Assembly: GCA_020161395.1 (NCBI GenBank)
Contig: JAIUOE010000002.1
Span: 1-64,000 of the forward strand
Length of the DNA stretch: 64,000 nucleotides
From: Bacteroidota bacterium
GTDB lineage: Bacteria; Bacteroidota; Ignavibacteria; Ignavibacteriales; Ignavibacteriaceae
Direction: 5' to 3'
The notes under the pieces: generated by a model
What the model was told of the DNA's origin: nothing
Databases searched by the model: none
Seen by the model: only the letters and a program-made list of their open reading frames with translations
Translations under genes and position numbers: made by a program
Part shown: positions 25,374-37,298 of the stretch, one piece after another
How positions within the stretch are numbered: the stretch's first letter is position 1
Layout of the letters: each line of letters opens with the position of its first letter

Positions 25374-27389
25374 ATGATCGATCAAGAAATCGAAACCGGT
25401 AAAAACTATCATACGGTCACCATAATATTCGTTCTTCTCATCGTGATTGTGACTGTCACCAGTTTTTACTATTACAGTCAGACAAAACAAAACCTGATGA
25501 CAGAAAAGTTTGATGAAGTGAAAGCCATCGCAGGGCAAAAATCAGAAAGAGTGTCAAACTGGATTGGTGAAAGAAAAGCCGAAGGCAAATACCTCGCCAC
25601 AAATTCTGTCTTGACGGAAGCAATTTCAAATAACTCATTTTTGATTGATCCAGACAGCAAACACAGAATAACGGATCTCTTCGAACAACTGAGGGTTAAT
25701 CACGACTATTCTACAATTTCACTAATCGACCTGAACGGAAATTTTCTTGTCCGGACGGGTGATTCGATTCATCAGGTTAACCTGTCTAATGAATTTAGCG
25801 CTTCAGATACCGGCAGATTCGCAAGCATTTCGACAAAGGGGTTATCCGATTCAATCCCCTCTTTGGCTTTTCTGACCCCGGTTTTCAGTCCCGCAAATAT
25901 TAAGACAGGATATGTTTTCCAAAAAATCGATATAAGAGTCGATGCAAAACTGATATTTGAAAGCATTACACCGGATAATGACCCCTACCTGATGAGGCTG
26001 TTCTATTTTAATGAAGGAAAGATTTACTCCCTGCTCGATTCATCCCGATCAGGCTCTCTTCATTCCGGTGAGTCAGAAAAAATCTTTCCTGATGAAATCC
26101 TTGAAACCGGAAGTACCGGCAAAAGTGGCAGAATCCAGGCAAGCGGATTCAATGATCTGTATACACTTGGTTATCTGAAAAGACTTTCAAATTTTGACAT
26201 ATTTGTCTATTGCGGAGTGAGTGGTGATCAACTCGAACAACCTCTGAAACCGATTTTTTTGCTCCTTACTATCATCATTGTCATTACCATTGTGCTCTCT
26301 GCGCTGGCAATATCGCTCGTAATCAAACGGCAGGAGGTAACTTACTCCAAGAAAATTGCCGAATCAAGAGCCTTTCTCGAGAGCATCAGAGAGGGGATGT
26401 CAGATGGTTTTGCAGTTTTCGATTCAGACTTGAGATTCATAGCTGTCAATTCCAGAGCCATTTCGGTAATCGGGAAAACCAAAAGTGAGATCATCGGGAA
26501 ATCAGCTTTCGAAGTGTTGCCCGATCTTAAAAACTCAGGTTTCTACTACAGTTTTGAAGAAGTAAAAAAAACCGGAAAACCTTATACAAGCATCGATTAC
26601 TACCCGGCATGGGATGTCTATTTTCAGAATAAACTTTTCCCGGTGACGGGAGGCTTTGCTGTCTTTTTCTCGGATATTACAGGTGAAATAAAACTAAAAG
26701 AACAGCTTAGCGAAACATATAAACAACTTGAAGGACTGACTCTCCACATGCAGGTCGTTGCAGAGAACGACAGAGAGTCAATAGCGAGAGAAATTCATGA
26801 CGAATTGGGGCAGGTGCTCACCTCCCTTAAAATGAACCTCGCCATGATGAAGAATGCCATTAAGACCGGCAGCCAGGGCGATCATTGTGAATTCCTCCTT
26901 GAGGAAATAAATACCATGGGCAAACAGATAGATGCAACCGTAAAAAGAATACGGCGGATAATCACAGAACTCCGGCCTGAAGTGCTCGATCATCTTGGTT
27001 TTGTTGCTGCCATCGAATGGCTCGTTGAGGAATCTCCCGCCAAAAACCTGATCGATTACAGATTCTCATCAAATGTGGAACATCTTGATCTGGATAAAAC
27101 CACCGCCACTTCTCTCTTCAGAATTGTGCAGGAAGCCTGTACCAACATAAACAGACACTCGGGTGCAAAAAATGCTTCGATTAAAATTGAAAAACAAACC
27201 GATAAACTTCTAGTAACCATCTCCGACGACGGAAAAGGGTTTTTCGTCAATGATCTCAAAGGTGTCTCTACCTTTGGTTTGCTCGGAATGAGGGAGAGGG
27301 CAAAATTGATAAATGCCGAACTTGGCATCGAATCAGCGGAAAACACGGGAACCACAATTTCAATCAGCGTAGAACTAAAAAATAATTAA
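25374..27389 (+). CDS. Membrane sensor histidine kinase, NarL-family (HisKA_3)
   Basis: A 671-residue sensor. Helix 1 (about 14-34), an extracytoplasmic sensor region (35-290, Cache-like), helix 2 (about 293-318), a PAS domain (about 330-440), then HisKA_3 with the acceptor histidine in AREIHDELGQV (near 474) and an HATPase_c domain (about 560-668, ISDDGKGF, GLLGMRERA). It would sense a ligand outside the inner membrane and phosphorylate the response regulator encoded 71 bp downstream. The pair is a standard two-component operon. Confidence 0.92.
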   Translation: MIDQEIETGKNYHTVTIIFVLLIVIVTVTSFYYYSQTKQNLMTEKFDEVKAIAGQKSERVSNWIGERKAEGKYLATNSVLTEAISNNSFLIDPDSKHRITDLFEQLRVNHDYSTISLIDLNGNFLVRTGDSIHQVNLSNEFSASDTGRFASISTKGLSDSIPSLAFLTPVFSPANIKTGYVFQKIDIRVDAKLIFESITPDNDPYLMRLFYFNEGKIYSLLDSSRSGSLHSGESEKIFPDEILETGSTGKSGRIQASGFNDLYTLGYLKRLSNFDIFVYCGVSGDQLEQPLKPIFLLLTIIIVITIVLSALAISLVIKRQEVTYSKKIAESRAFLESIREGMSDGFAVFDSDLRFIAVNSRAISVIGKTKSEIIGKSAFEVLPDLKNSGFYYSFEEVKKTGKPYTSIDYYPAWDVYFQNKLFPVTGGFAVFFSDITGEIKLKEQLSETYKQLEGLTLHMQVVAENDRESIAREIHDELGQVLTSLKMNLAMMKNAIKTGSQGDHCEFLLEEINTMGKQIDATVKRIRRIITELRPEVLDHLGFVAAIEWLVEESPAKNLIDYRFSSNVEHLDLDKTTATSLFRIVQEACTNINRHSGAKNASIKIEKQTDKLLVTISDDGKGFFVNDLKGVSTFGLLGMRERAKLINAELGIESAENTGTTISISVELKNN

Positions 27390-27460
27390 TCTTTTCTTGC
27401 TTCACAGTAAAAAAATGATTATTATTCAGTCAGGTTATCTTTTTTTAATTGAAATGTTAA

Positions 27461-28093
27461 ATGATTAAAATATTCCTCGCCGATGATCATATTCTCATTC
27501 GTGAAGGTCTGAAACGAATAATTAATATCGAGCCCGACATACGGGTGACAGGTGAATCTGATGATCCTGTTGAGATTCTTAGAGCCACCAAAGAAAAAGA
27601 ATACGATATTCTGGTACTCGATATTACACTGCCCAAAAAGAGCGGTTTGGAAATCCTGAAGGAAGTGCGTGCCATCGACCCCTCCGCACGGGTACTTATT
27701 CTGAGCATGCATCCCGAGGACCGCTTTGCCATCAGGTCTTTGAAAGCCGGCGCGTATGGTTACCTGACAAAGGAAAGTGCGGGTGACGACATTATTCTCG
27801 CCATTAAAAAAATAGCATCTGGTAGAAGATATTTAAGTGAAACTCTCGCTGAGACTCTTGCCGGTGGATTGGATATCGACAAGAAAAAACTGCCTCACGA
27901 AGTCCTCTCCGACAGGGAATTTGAAATATTGAGGTTTATTGCACAGGGAAAATCCCTTACCGACATTGGCAACGAATTGTCCATTAGCGTTAGTACAGTC
28001 GGTACCTACAGAGGCAGGATTCTTGAAAAATTGAAACTTACAAACAATGCTGAATTAATCCTGTATGTTCTTGAGAACCATCTTATTGATTAA
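27461..28093 (+). CDS. NarL/FixJ-type response regulator
   Basis: A 210-residue DNA-binding regulator. The receiver domain (1-120) has DDH, the phospho-acceptor D in LVLDITLP and K in YLTKES. A LuxR-type helix-turn-helix follows (about 145-205: LSDREFEILRFIAQGKS, SVSTVGTYRGRILEKL). It pairs with the upstream HisKA_3 kinase. Target genes are not evident from the sequence. Confidence 0.93.
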   Translation: MIKIFLADDHILIREGLKRIINIEPDIRVTGESDDPVEILRATKEKEYDILVLDITLPKKSGLEILKEVRAIDPSARVLILSMHPEDRFAIRSLKAGAYGYLTKESAGDDIILAIKKIASGRRYLSETLAETLAGGLDIDKKKLPHEVLSDREFEILRFIAQGKSLTDIGNELSISVSTVGTYRGRILEKLKLTNNAELILYVLENHLID

Positions 28094-28186
28094 GTCGTAA
28101 TTTTACGACAACAACTATCCGCCTTTTCCTATATAGTCACCTCTTAATCCAACTTATCTTTCGGACATCATTTTTTAGAAGTCGTA

Positions 28187-28552
28187 ATGGATATATTGAT
28201 TATTGACGATGCCGACAGTGTAAGACACAATATTATTCGGATGATACAGCAGAAAACCCCTGATTTTGTCATCCATCAGGCATCCACCTGCACCGAAGCA
28301 ATCCAAAAAATTGAGCGAAAAGTACACGATGTTGTCATTGTCGACATAAAACTGCCTGACGGGAGCGGGTTTGACATAATGGAACGAATCAAAGTTCTGT
28401 CCCCTTCCCCTTTAGTCATATTTCTGTCAAACTTTAGCAACTCAAAATTTAAGGAGAAAGCCCTCTCACTGGGAGCTTCCTACTTTTTTGATAAAACAGA
28501 GGAATTTGACCAGCTCATGAGGCTGGTACAAAACGATTTCAGATCGTTGTAG
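28187..28552 (+). CDS. Single-domain response regulator
   Basis: A 121-residue CheY-like receiver with no output domain. The acidic pair IDDAD, phospho-acceptor D in VIVDIKLPDGSG, S in FLSNFSN and K in FFDKTEE are in place. It follows the NarL-type regulator by 93 bp on the same strand, so it may serve the same signalling route as a phosphate sink, relay or inhibitor. That link is inferred from position. Confidence 0.88.
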   Translation: MDILIIDDADSVRHNIIRMIQQKTPDFVIHQASTCTEAIQKIERKVHDVVIVDIKLPDGSGFDIMERIKVLSPSPLVIFLSNFSNSKFKEKALSLGASYFFDKTEEFDQLMRLVQNDFRSL

Positions 28553-28940
28553 AATTAATTCGACTCTAAAATCAGCTATTTTCTATATTAACAGTTTTAC
28601 ACATTAGGTATTTTTCTAATGTAAATTATATTTTACTTGTCTTTTTCAGTTTTTAAGGTGTAAAAAGAAAAAGACAACCGTCGAGGATTTTGCATGTTAT
28701 AATCAGATAAATTTCAGGTCTTGCAGGATTTTCAGATATTCCGGATATTATCACGATGTTCTTCACTATTTGAAATTTTTCCAATGAGATTTAAAATTTA
28801 TCTGATTTTTTATTCTTCCGCCTCTGTGAACAACAGCGGAAACGAAACCGAAAGTTACAATTGTTATTTTATAACTCTTTGGTACTAAGTAATTGATGAT
28901 GATGAGATCCAGATAATGGTTTGTATCTCCCCGATACATA
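28553..28940. other. AT-rich gene-free stretch
   Basis: Between the convergent single-domain regulator gene and the M28 peptidase gene. It is AT-rich. I see no gene, repeat array or RNA here other than the terminator just downstream. Confidence 0.5.
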
Positions 28941-28975
28941 AAAGGCTGCCCGATCCACGAGCAGCCTTTCTCATT
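28941..28975 (-). terminator. Terminator after the M28 peptidase gene
   Basis: A perfect 9-bp stem AAAGGCTGC / GCAGCCTTT with an 11-nt loop; on the minus strand it is followed by TTATGT, and on the plus strand by CTCATTTT. It probably works in both directions. Confidence 0.7.
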
Positions 28976-28988
28976 TTAAAGAGGAGAT

Positions 28989-31337
28989 TTATTTAAGAAG
29001 TATAATCTTCCTGACCGCAGAAAACCTTCCCGATGTCATCCTGACCATGTAGGTACCCGATGAAAGATTCTCTCCACTGATCGAACAGAAATGTTTTCCG
29101 GCGGGCAAAGTCTCATTTACGAGATTTCTGACTTTATTGCCCTGGATGTCAAAAAGGTCGATAACAACACTTCCGGCTTCAGCCAGTGAAAACTGCATTT
29201 TTGATACCGGATTAAACGGATTAGGATAATTCTGCTCAAGTCCGTAATCAAAAACCGGCGACACCTCAACTTCAATTGCATTAAAATATGTTGCAGTCCC
29301 GTCGAGATCAACCTGTTTCAACCTGTAGGCATAGGTTCCTGCCTGCAGGTTTTCATCCGTAAACGAGTATGCTCTCGATGAGGTCGAGTTGCCATTTCCT
29401 TTAACGAATCCGACAGTCGTGAAATTACCCGAAGCATTTCTTCTTTCAACATTAAAGCCGTAATTGTTTGTTTCGGTAGCTGTCGTCCATTCAAGCTTAA
29501 CCGCATCATTTAAAGGTGTGGCTGAGAATGAGACAAGCTCAACAGGGACAACCGAGTATTTGAATATCTTTATGTCATCTACATAAAAACCATCTGCGTT
29601 TAAAGATCCGTCTGATCTGAAAAGGAACCTGATCATCACATTTTGACCGACATACGATGACAAATCAATCGACTCATTCAACCAGGAACCACGGGTTCCG
29701 TTGTAGAGGGGCTGTCCGGCGGGTTGGAAGCTTCCGGCACCGGTTATCATTCCTGAAGCTCTGAGCGGTGTCCAGACACCACCATTGTTGGTTGAGATGA
29801 GAACCTGAACATAGTCATATCCCGATTCCAAATCCCACTGGGCTGAATAGCTCAATCCGGCTCCGAGTATGCCGTTCAAATTAATGCTTGCGGTTTGTGT
29901 CATGGTTGCAGTTATATTTGAGCCGTAGTTTCCTGTCGGTGATTCAGAAAAAGATGTTGGGGGAGAAACCGATTTTACAGTCGACAATCCCCAGTTGTTT
30001 GAGATTACCCAACCGCTTGTTGTGTTCGCGCTGTCGTTCATCACCACATCAGATTGAGCAACATAGAATCTGTAGAAGGATGACGGTGGGGTGGTTCCCG
30101 GTGGATTTACACCCGAACCGCCTGCCGGAGCAGTAACAATAACATTACCCGGTGCATCCTGTGCTGCAATGTAATATTCCACAATCGTACCCATCTGTTG
30201 AGCAGGGATATTAAATGTGTAGTCACCACCCGCTCTGCTGGATGCTGATCCCGTTACGAATGAAAATTGTGAAAAGCCGCCACTTCCTGTTGCTGTTCTG
30301 TAGTACAGCCGGGGCGCAGCAGTTCCCGTGCCCACATCCAGACCAGTCTGAAGTGAAGCTACAGCAGGAATTGCCTGACTGTAAGCAGCAGAGGCTACCG
30401 GTGTATGTGCAATCTTCAAATTCAGATTTAATGCAAAACTTGAAAATGTTGCAATGGCAAGTTTCGCCATCTTGTGAAAGTATGGCTGGTTGAAGTACGC
30501 TACTTTATCGTTCGTAGTGTGATAGTAGGCGTTAAAATCGTTGTCATCATCCTCTATCAAAAGCATTGCACTGTAACCTTTGCTCCAGAATGATGCATGA
30601 TCGCTTGCTGTCGTACCAGGAGTTTTTTGAACGGGTACAATACCTAAATTAAGGCTGGAATTCAATGCGACCATTTTGTTAAAAAGATCCATCGATTGGG
30701 CGGTTGCCCTGACATGAAGATTTGCCTTTCCGTCATTATTTGCATCATAGGCTATCATGTCCATGTTAATCACTCCAAGAATCGAATCTCCGGCTGTGGC
30801 TGCCTGATTTGCATAGTAAGCTGATCCGACAAGTCCCTGTTCCTCCTCATCCCAAAGTGCAAACACCAGGGTAAAGGGGAATTGATATTGAGACAGGATT
30901 CGGGCAGCTTCCATCACACCTGCGGTACCGCTTCCGTTGTCGTCCGAGCCGGGTGCTGTAGTGCCTGAAGGCATATCATCGAAATGGGCACAGATTATAT
31001 ATTTTTGATTGGGAAACTGGGTACCTGTTTTTACACCGATAACATTCTTGCCCGTTGTGCTGAAGCTCTGCTGAGTTGCGGTTATCCCGTAACCCTGGAG
31101 CTTTTCCTGAATATACTGTGTAGCTTTGTCGTTGGATGCATTGTTTTTATGCCGTGATACTATGGTGTATGGCTGGCCTCCAATAGTTACAGGAACATTA
31201 CCCGAAAGTTCATTAACGAATTTCATTAAGGTATCGAGACTTACCTGATTTACTATGGTTTGAACGCTCGTTTGAGGAAATATTGCAGTGGATAAGAAAA
31301 AAACTGCCAAAACCGAAATTGAGTATATCTTACGCAT
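28989..31337 (-). CDS. Secreted M28 family metallopeptidase with T9SS tail
   Basis: A 782-residue exported aminopeptidase. Signal peptide 1-21. The M28 zinc peptidase domain (about 60-300) shows the metal ligands and catalytic acids in order: H in CAHFDD, D in GSDDNGSG, EE in WDEEEQG, D in INMDMIAYD and H in YYHTTND. A beta domain follows (about 310-430), then a jelly-roll/MAM-like domain (about 440-600: SLNADGFYVDDIKIF), the VELVSF linker and the sorting domain (NYPNPFNPVS, end KIILLK). It would digest peptides at or outside the cell surface. Start chosen at the ATG of the signal peptide. Confidence 0.92.
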   Translation of the reverse strand: MRKIYSISVLAVFFLSTAIFPQTSVQTIVNQVSLDTLMKFVNELSGNVPVTIGGQPYTIVSRHKNNASNDKATQYIQEKLQGYGITATQQSFSTTGKNVIGVKTGTQFPNQKYIICAHFDDMPSGTTAPGSDDNGSGTAGVMEAARILSQYQFPFTLVFALWDEEEQGLVGSAYYANQAATAGDSILGVINMDMIAYDANNDGKANLHVRATAQSMDLFNKMVALNSSLNLGIVPVQKTPGTTASDHASFWSKGYSAMLLIEDDDNDFNAYYHTTNDKVAYFNQPYFHKMAKLAIATFSSFALNLNLKIAHTPVASAAYSQAIPAVASLQTGLDVGTGTAAPRLYYRTATGSGGFSQFSFVTGSASSRAGGDYTFNIPAQQMGTIVEYYIAAQDAPGNVIVTAPAGGSGVNPPGTTPPSSFYRFYVAQSDVVMNDSANTTSGWVISNNWGLSTVKSVSPPTSFSESPTGNYGSNITATMTQTASINLNGILGAGLSYSAQWDLESGYDYVQVLISTNNGGVWTPLRASGMITGAGSFQPAGQPLYNGTRGSWLNESIDLSSYVGQNVMIRFLFRSDGSLNADGFYVDDIKIFKYSVVPVELVSFSATPLNDAVKLEWTTATETNNYGFNVERRNASGNFTTVGFVKGNGNSTSSRAYSFTDENLQAGTYAYRLKQVDLDGTATYFNAIEVEVSPVFDYGLEQNYPNPFNPVSKMQFSLAEAGSVVIDLFDIQGNKVRNLVNETLPAGKHFCSISGENLSSGTYMVRMTSGRFSAVRKIILLK

Positions 31338-31492
31338 TTAGTGCCTTATTTAAAGCGGAATTGAAAACAAATTAAATTATTGATCAACAGTAAAATACGG
31401 AAAAATATTATTTTAATCTCCCAAAATCTCTCTGTTTTTTCCATCTTGCCATAATTGCTGCTTCACATTCTTTACAGGTAATTCTAATTTCA

Positions 31493-31500
31493 TATATTTG
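31493..31500 (+). promoter_or_regulatory. -7 element of the tRNA-Arg (and eno) transcript
   Basis: TATATTTG, an exact -7 match, 40 bp before the tRNA. The -33 position holds only TTT. It is probably the promoter for both tRNA-Arg and eno. Confidence 0.45.
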
Positions 31501-31540
31501 TAGATGTGTTTTGGAAAATTCCGGAACAATTTAATGGTAT

Positions 31541-31614
31541 GCCCCCGTAGCTCAGGTGGATAGAGCAGCAGTTTCCTAAACTGTTTGTCGGGTGTTCGAG
31601 TCGCCCCGGGGGCA
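31541..31614 (+). tRNA. tRNA-Arg (anticodon CCT)
   Basis: A 74-nt cloverleaf: acceptor stem GCCCCCG / CGGGGGC, D-arm GCTCAGGTGGATAGAGC, anticodon arm GCAGTTTCCTAAACTGT with anticodon CCT, and T-arm CGGGTGTTCGAGTCGCCC. CCA is not encoded. It ends only 28 bp before the eno start codon, with no terminator between. Confidence 0.95.
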
Positions 31615-31630
31615 CCCACTCTTACTTTAA

Positions 31631-32935
<1,305 letters not shown>

Positions 32936-32949
32936 TACCCTCTGATTTT

Positions 32950-33000
32950 AAGGTATGAAGGTTGACGGCATATGCCCTCGACCTCATACCTTTCTTATTT
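32950..33000 (+). terminator. Terminator after eno
   Basis: AAGGTATGA.GGT pairs with ACC.TCATACCTT across an inner loop, followed by TCTTATTTT. Confidence 0.7.
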
Positions 33001-33156
33001 TAAACCGTTTCTGTCCCATTTTACCCTAAAATTGTAACCAAAATCACAGTTGAGAAAAATTTTCTTCTCAAAAATCCATATTTAAAGACTTTTTGTTTTG
33101 TTTAATAATTAAAATTGTTATTTTAACAGAGCATTTTCATTAATTCAAGAGACAAA

Positions 33157-33675
33157 ATGAAAAGTATAATCGTGTTTTTATTCGTTGCAATGATCGTTTT
33201 TGTAGCTTTTAACGGATGCAAAAAAGATGATGCAACAACCAACCCGACAACCCCGACTACGAAAACAATGACGCTTGCTCATTTTGGCGTGGATTTTTCA
33301 GAGGGTAAGGTCGGAGATCCTGCAACACCACTTGCGAACGAAAAAATTGACGGTGAAACAATTGCGTGGTGTCCTAATGGAAGTGGTGGTGGATGGATGA
33401 CGGGAATCTGGTACCGGTCGAGAGATGATAAAATTTACCGGATTGGTCCCGGCGATCTTGCCACTATAACATCCATTGATACAACAAAATGGTCATCTAA
33501 TGTTTGCGGTACAGCTCTGAAGAATGGAGACATCTGGGCAGCAAAGGCACTTGATGGTTATGTTGTTTTCAAAGTGACCAATGTAGCCGCTGATTCGGCT
33601 TCCATCGCTAATGGAGCGGCAAACTGGCCTGCTACTGTGGAATACAAATTCTCTACAACTACTAAATTTAACTAA
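33157..33675 (+). CDS. Lipoprotein of unknown function
   Basis: A 172-residue envelope lipoprotein: hydrophobic residues 4-18, lipobox FNGC, then a T/P-rich linker (PTTPTT). The rest has two cysteines (AWCPNG, NVCGTA) that could form a disulfide and a G-rich GSGGGWMTGIWY segment. I do not recognise a domain. It stands alone between eno and the convergent uvrA, with its own terminator. Confidence 0.8.
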   Translation: MKSIIVFLFVAMIVFVAFNGCKKDDATTNPTTPTTKTMTLAHFGVDFSEGKVGDPATPLANEKIDGETIAWCPNGSGGGWMTGIWYRSRDDKIYRIGPGDLATITSIDTTKWSSNVCGTALKNGDIWAAKALDGYVVFKVTNVAADSASIANGAANWPATVEYKFSTTTKFN

Positions 33676-33678
33676 ATT

Positions 33679-33704
33679 GAGGCTGCTTCGGCAGCCTTTT
33701 TATA
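33679..33704 (+). terminator. Terminator with UUCG tetraloop
   Basis: GGCTGC-TTCG-GCAGCC followed by TTTTTAT directly after the lipoprotein gene. It overlaps the 3' end of uvrA on the other strand by a few bases. Confidence 0.85.
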
Positions 33705-36507
33705 AAAACTTCCCTGTTACACTCTTCCTGTTTTTAGCGATCTCCTCAGGTGTTCCCTCGGCAACTATTCTCCCTCCGGCTTCACCTCCACCGGGACCGA
33801 GATCAATAACATTATCGGCAGCCTTGACTACATCAAGATTGTGCTCGACCACAACAACTGTGTTCCCTTTATCGACGAGTTTGTTTATGACTTTTAAGAG
33901 TACATTAACATCCTCAAAATGGAGCCCGGTTGTTGGTTCATCCATAAAATAGATTGTTTTACCGGTTGAGATTTTACTCAGTTCGGTTGCCAGTTTCACC
34001 CTTTGAGCCTCCCCGCCTGACAGAGTGGTAGCCTGTTGACCCAGTCTGATATAACCCAGCCCAACATCGTATATCGATTGAATTTTTCTGCTGATTCTTG
34101 GCATATCAGCAAAAAAATCGAGTGCTTCGGTTACCGTCATCTCGAGAACATCATCTATCGATTTCTTTTTGTAGAGTACCTCGAGAGTTTCTCTGTTATA
34201 CCGCCGTCCGTTGCAGACATCACATTTCACATATACATCGGGCAGGAAGTTCATCTCTATCTTCTTTAGTCCGTCTCCCCCGCAGGCTTCACATCTTCCA
34301 CCTGCAACATTAAAACTGAATCTGCCCGGTGCATAACCCCTCATTTTCGATTCAGGAAGTTGTGCGAATAAATCTCTGATATATGTAAATAATCCTGTAT
34401 ATGTCGCAGGATTGGAACGGGGTGTTCTCCCGATCGGTGACTGATCAACTTCAATCACTTTATCAAGATGCTCCAAACCGCTGACGCTGTCGTATGGAAG
34501 TGGTACATCTTTTGTATTGTAAACATCTTTCATCAGAATTTTTACAAGCGTTTCATTTACCAGCGTTGATTTCCCCGATCCACTGACGCCTGTGATTGCG
34601 GTAAATGTTCCAAGTGGAATCGATATTTCGACCGATTTGAGGTTGTTCCCTCTGGCTCCCTTTACCGTCAAAAAATTACCGTTTCCCTTTCGCCGGATTT
34701 CAGGAATGCCGACACTCTTTCTGTTGTGCAGATAATCAAGAGTCAACGAACCCTTAATCGAGTTTCTCTTCATCAGTGTAGTTGTGTCACCCATTGCCAC
34801 CACTTCACCCCCGTGCTCTCCGGCAGCGGGTCCGAGATCTATCAAATAATCTGAACTCTCGATTGTCTCTTTGTCATGCTCGACGACTATTATGGTGTTG
34901 TTCAGATCCCTTAGCATCTTGAGGGAATTGATTAATTTGATATTATCCCTCTGGTGAAGCCCGATCGACGGTTCATCAAGTACATACAGCACCCCTGCCA
35001 GTTGTGTCCCTATCTGTGTTGCCAGCCTGATTCGTTGAGATTCCCCCCCCGACAAAGTTCTGGCACTGCGAGACAGGGTCAGATAATCCAGACCGACATT
35101 CAAAAGGAATTCGAGCCTCGATCGTATCTCCTTTAAAATCGGCTTTGCAATTATCTCATCTCTTCCCACCAGGATGCTGCTGTCAAAGAATTTTTTGCAG
35201 TCTGCAATTGAAAGTGCTGTCACCTCGCTGATATTTTTTCCGGCGAAACTGACCGCAAGCGATTCCTTTTTTAGCCTTCCTCCTTCACACGATTTACATC
35301 TGCCAATATTCATGAACGATTCGACCCATTCACGGATTTTTGCCGAGGAAGTGGAGGTAAAATAATTTTGCAGATATCCGATCACCCCGCTAAATCTGTG
35401 CTTGTATGCAACTTCCCTCTTCCCGCCATAACTGTAGAAGAACTCATACTTTTCCGTCGATCCATTCAGAATAAGGTCAATGGATTCTTTTTTAATATCC
35501 TTGAGAGGTGTGTCGAAATCAAATCCGAATTTCTTTGCGAGGGTTTCGAGCTGATTGAAGATGTAGATTGATCTCGGTTTTCCGAGGGCGGCAATTCCTT
35601 CCTGATTGATTGTTTTATTCCAGTCAGGAATAATCAAATTCAAATCGAATTCCTTTTTCTCTCCAAGTCCGTCACACTCGGGACAGGCACCAAAAGCCGA
35701 ATTGAAGGAAAATGAATTTGGGGCGAGCTCCTGATAATCTATTCCGCAATTAGGGCAGCTAAGGTGACGACTGAACAGATGGTCCTCTTTTCCGTCATCA
35801 ACCATCATTACTCCGTTTCCATAGTTGAGCGCGACATCAACCGATGATTCAAGGCGGGAGTGAATTTCAGGCTTTACAACAAATTTGTCAATAAGTATGT
35901 CGATATTATGAATCTTGTACCTGTCAACCTGAAATCCTTTTTCAATCTCTTTTATTTCACCGTCAACTCTAACCTTAATAAAACCGTCCTTCGCAATTTC
36001 TTCGAAGAGCTCCCGATAGTGTCCCTTCCTGCCCCTTATAACCGGCGCAAAGAGAGAAATTTTCTTCCCCTCATACTCCCTTCCGATTCTTTCAAGAATC
36101 TGACCGGGATTCTGCTTCTGAACCTGAGTGCCGCAGTTGTAGCAATTGATTACGCCGAGCCGCGCATAAAGCAAGCGAAGATAGTCATATATCTCGGTTA
36201 CAGTTCCGACAGTGGATCTTGGGTTTCCCGAAGTCACCTTCTGTTCTATTGAAATTGCAGGGCTCAGTCCTTCAATTAAATCCACATCGGGTTTTTCCAG
36301 CATATCAAGAAACTGCCTAGCATAGGCGGAAAGGCATTCGATGTAACGGCGCTGACCTTCTGCATAGATGGTATCAAAAGCGAGGGATGATTTACCCGAC
36401 CCCGAGAGGCCTGTAATTACAGTAAATGAATTTCTTGGTATCTCTACATCGATGTTTTTTAGGTTGTGGACGCGCGCGCCTTTTACAATAATCTTGTCTT
36501 GGAACAA
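33700..36507 (-). CDS. uvrA: Excinuclease ABC subunit A
   Basis: The DNA damage recognition ATPase of nucleotide excision repair, which loads UvrB. Two ABC modules are clear: Walker [10 protein letters not shown] and GVSGSGKST, signatures LSGGESQR and LSGGEAQR, and the Walker B region of each (LDEPS, MDEPT). Two zinc modules are present: CPNCG...CPECDG and CEACGG...CDVCNG. I take the TTG at 36507, preceded by GGAAAG, as the start: it gives [15 protein letters not shown] at the N-terminus, as in other UvrA proteins, and 935 residues. The open frame to 36573 would add an atypical extension overlapping the divergent gene. Confidence 0.96.
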   Translation of the reverse strand: MFQDKIIVKGARVHNLKNIDVEIPRNSFTVITGLSGSGKSSLAFDTIYAEGQRRYIECLSAYARQFLDMLEKPDVDLIEGLSPAISIEQKVTSGNPRSTVGTVTEIYDYLRLLYARLGVINCYNCGTQVQKQNPGQILERIGREYEGKKISLFAPVIRGRKGHYRELFEEIAKDGFIKVRVDGEIKEIEKGFQVDRYKIHNIDILIDKFVVKPEIHSRLESSVDVALNYGNGVMMVDDGKEDHLFSRHLSCPNCGIDYQELAPNSFSFNSAFGACPECDGLGEKKEFDLNLIIPDWNKTINQEGIAALGKPRSIYIFNQLETLAKKFGFDFDTPLKDIKKESIDLILNGSTEKYEFFYSYGGKREVAYKHRFSGVIGYLQNYFTSTSSAKIREWVESFMNIGRCKSCEGGRLKKESLAVSFAGKNISEVTALSIADCKKFFDSSILVGRDEIIAKPILKEIRSRLEFLLNVGLDYLTLSRSARTLSGGESQRIRLATQIGTQLAGVLYVLDEPSIGLHQRDNIKLINSLKMLRDLNNTIIVVEHDKETIESSDYLIDLGPAAGEHGGEVVAMGDTTTLMKRNSIKGSLTLDYLHNRKSVGIPEIRRKGNGNFLTVKGARGNNLKSVEISIPLGTFTAITGVSGSGKSTLVNETLVKILMKDVYNTKDVPLPYDSVSGLEHLDKVIEVDQSPIGRTPRSNPATYTGLFTYIRDLFAQLPESKMRGYAPGRFSFNVAGGRCEACGGDGLKKIEMNFLPDVYVKCDVCNGRRYNRETLEVLYKKKSIDDVLEMTVTEALDFFADMPRISRKIQSIYDVGLGYIRLGQQATTLSGGEAQRVKLATELSKISTGKTIYFMDEPTTGLHFEDVNVLLKVINKLVDKGNTVVVVEHNLDVVKAADNVIDLGPGGGEAGGRIVAEGTPEEIAKNRKSVTGKFL

Positions 36508-36574
36508 TTTCTTTCCGGTTTGAACGATGAAAACTATATATTTAAAACAATCTTTTCCTGAAATAAATTTCAAT

Positions 36575-37207
36575 ATGCCCGAGAAAATTCAAGCTTATTC
36601 CACTATAAAATCAAAAGCAGACTCGAAATATAAAGAGAAGGGATCAATCTTTCTCGCATTCGCTCATCCCATATATTCCCTCACGGAATTCGAGGAACTT
36701 CTTGCCCGCTACAGAAAAGAATATTACGATGCGGTGCATCATTGTTCCGCTTTTCGGCTGATTAACGGCACAATGAAATATTCGGACGATGGAGAACCTT
36801 CCGGGACTGCCGGTCTGCGAATCATGAATGCAATAGAACATCAGAACCTGAATAATGTGTGTCTGATTGTTGTTCGTTATTTTGGCGGTGTAAAACTCGG
36901 AGTAGGTCCCCTCGGAAAAGCCTACTACGAAACTTCTCTTGCTGCACTGATGGCGGGAGAGAAGATAACCATGCAGAGGTTCGTCAGATATCTGTTTTCA
37001 GCTCCCTATGAGCTGTCATCATTTATGTTCAGACATCTAAGCGGGGACAATGTAAAAATTAACTCCACGGATTATGCAGCCGGATTAACATTGGATTGTT
37101 TTATTAAATCGGATTCTGTCGATGTTATTCTCGAGAACATCCTTACTTCAGCAAACGGTGAAGTGGAAGTGATAGACGGAAAAGAGGAAAAATATTTTGA
37201 AATTTGA
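36575..37207 (+). CDS. YigZ/IMPACT family protein
   Basis: A 210-residue protein of the YigZ/IMPACT (UPF0029) family. KEKGSIFLAFAHP, the HHCSAFRL segment, DDGEPSGTAG and RYFGGVKLGVGPLGKAY are family hallmarks. The C-terminal part is the small alpha/beta domain (DUF1949-like). Members are cytoplasmic and are thought to act around translation or peptide handling; the exact role is not settled. The start at 36575 fits family length; the ATG at 36527 lies inside the divergent uvrA leader. Confidence 0.9.
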   Translation: MPEKIQAYSTIKSKADSKYKEKGSIFLAFAHPIYSLTEFEELLARYRKEYYDAVHHCSAFRLINGTMKYSDDGEPSGTAGLRIMNAIEHQNLNNVCLIVVRYFGGVKLGVGPLGKAYYETSLAALMAGEKITMQRFVRYLFSAPYELSSFMFRHLSGDNVKINSTDYAAGLTLDCFIKSDSVDVILENILTSANGEVEVIDGKEEKYFEI

Positions 37208-37258
37208 AGTTTGAGGTTTGAAGTTTGAAGTTTGAAATGTTGAAGGCTGAGGGCTGAA
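37204..37258. repeat. TTTGAAGTTTGAGG-type tandem repeat
   Basis: Repeated GTTTGAAG / GTTTGAGG units directly at the stop codon of the YigZ gene. Similar sequence occurs near 140-180 and 52295-52330, and in the opposite orientation inside the coding region at 38675-38844. Confidence 0.75.
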
Positions 37259-37275
37259 TTTCTGAAAACCAATAG

Positions 37276-37295
37276 CCCGGGAATTCATTCCCGGG
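37276..37295. terminator. Hairpin between convergent genes
   Basis: CCCGGGAAT / ATTCCCGGG, a perfect 9-bp stem with a 2-nt loop between the YigZ gene and the minus-strand gene ending at 37299. The T-run is weak, so termination is only likely. Confidence 0.5.
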
Positions 37296-37298
37296 AGC